Source: Gelidibacter salicanalis (GTDB lineage: Bacteria > Bacteroidota > Bacteroidia > Flavobacteriales > Flavobacteriaceae). Taken from it: a stretch of 64,000 nucleotides of DNA. The number at the start of each line of letters is the position of its first letter. Positions within the stretch are counted from its first letter, which is position 1. Below are positions 63,495 through 64,000 of this stretch, in pieces. The notes under the pieces were generated by a model. The model did not search any database. It was not told the origin of the DNA and worked only from the letters and a program-made list of their open reading frames with translations. The position numbers and the translations under genes were made by a program. The stretch lies in contig NZ_VORX01000003.1 in NCBI RefSeq assembly GCF_007997285.1, positions 310,001 to 374,000 on the forward strand, given 5' to 3'.

Positions 63495-64000
63495 TTAGAC
63501 AAACTCGTATCCGGAAAACACTTCCAACACTTCATCAAAAGCAGCAAAAACGTGCTCAGACTCATCATTGGTGACCATTTTTGTGCGGTATTCCTTAAAG
63601 TTTGGTATGCCTTTAAAATAATTGGTATAGTGACGTCGGGTTTCAAAAACACCCAGCTTCTCCCCTTTCCAATCAATGGCCATTTGTAAATGTCTGCGCG
63701 CAGCATCTACACGTTCTTCCAAAGAAATTGGGGCGAGATGCTCGCCAGTATTAAAAAAGTGTTTGACTTGCTTAAAAAACCAAGGATTTCCAATACTCGC
63801 ACGGCCAATCATACAACCGTCCAAGCCGTAAACATCACGCATTTCCATCGCTTTTTCTGGGGTATCCACATCGCCATTACCAAAAACAGGAATGTGCATA
63901 CGGGGATTGTTTTTCACCTCAGCAATCGGTCCCCAATCGGCATTGCCCTTATACATTTGAGCGCGTGTACGCCCGTGGATGGAAATCGCTTTACAACCCA
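63495..64000 (-). CDS. dusB: tRNA-dihydrouridine synthase, C-terminal part
   Basis: The frame enters from the right window edge (GCKAISIHGRTRAQMYKG) and stops at 63495-63497. The active-site/FMN region SIHGRTRAQMYKGNADW is typical of DusB, followed by IPVFGNGDVDTPEKA, DGCMIGRASIGNPWFF and RRHYTNYFKG. It reduces specific uridines in tRNA using FMN and NADPH. The start lies outside the window. A 200-bp gap with no gene separates it from the convergent permease gene. Confidence 0.93.
   Translation of the reverse strand, partial: GCKAISIHGRTRAQMYKGNADWGPIAEVKNNPRMHIPVFGNGDVDTPEKAMEMRDVYGLDGCMIGRASIGNPWFFKQVKHFFNTGEHLAPISLEERVDAARRHLQMAIDWKGEKLGVFETRRHYTNYFKGIPNFKEYRTKMVTNDESEHVFAAFDEVLEVFSGYEFV

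Overview
The window looks like the chromosome of a flavobacterium (Bacteroidota, Flavobacteriaceae-like). It is AT-rich. It has Bacteroidota-type arginine genes (a short argD and an ArgF'-type transcarbamylase), a SusC/SusD polysaccharide locus run by an ECF sigma factor and FecR, a flavobacterial type II-C Cas9, and -7 boxes of the TAnnTTTG type.

Left chromosomal arm (1-20370): argC (3' end), proC, argD, argF', argB, argE and argH read rightwards. They face leuA-leuC-leuD-leuB, which read leftwards. Then come a 516-aa hypothetical protein, an outer-membrane phospholipase A, a fragment of a DUF1343/NamZ-like gene, a YedK-type SRAP protein, a GH3 plus serine beta-lactamase fusion, and a TM_helix/MscS-like membrane protein.

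Integrated island (20371-60805, about 40.4 kb): the boundaries are two identical 43-bp copies of the 3' end of a tRNA(CAU) gene. The intact tRNA is at the right end. Just inside the left copy lies a tyrosine recombinase. Identical short repeats (TGTTGTAC motifs) near both ends look like integrase arm sites. The cargo has three parts. (i) A mannan/N-glycan utilisation locus (22.5-43.2 kb): sigma, FecR, SusC, SusD, GH92, sugar MFS transporter, three unrelated phosphatase-type enzymes, an MGH1/GH63-like glycosidase, GH125 and GH20. It is flanked by two decayed copies of an AbiEii-like gene. (ii) A type II-C CRISPR-Cas system (46.5-55.5 kb): cas1-cas2 on the plus strand, 39 repeats and 38 spacers, a ParDE toxin-antitoxin pair, cas9 on the minus strand, and a divergent tracrRNA that I identify from its anti-repeat, promoter and terminator. 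(iii) A mobilisation/replication module (55.5-59.8 kb): a coiled-coil membrane protein, relaxase, MobC, CHC2/Toprim primase, SF3-like helicase and a helix-turn-helix protein. No conjugation (T4SS) genes are visible, so the island looks mobilisable rather than self-transmissible.

Right chromosomal arm (60806-64000): the rest of the tRNA gene, methylmalonyl-CoA epimerase, a cluster of short palindromic repeats, rbfA, a LolC/E-like ABC permease and the 3' part of dusB.

The points most worth following are the CRISPR-Cas9 system and glycan locus travelling together on a tRNA-integrated mobilisable island; two spacers that are near reverse complements of each other, apparently taken from opposite strands of the same target; the toxin-antitoxin pair between cas9 and its array; and a glycan locus with three different phosphatase families.
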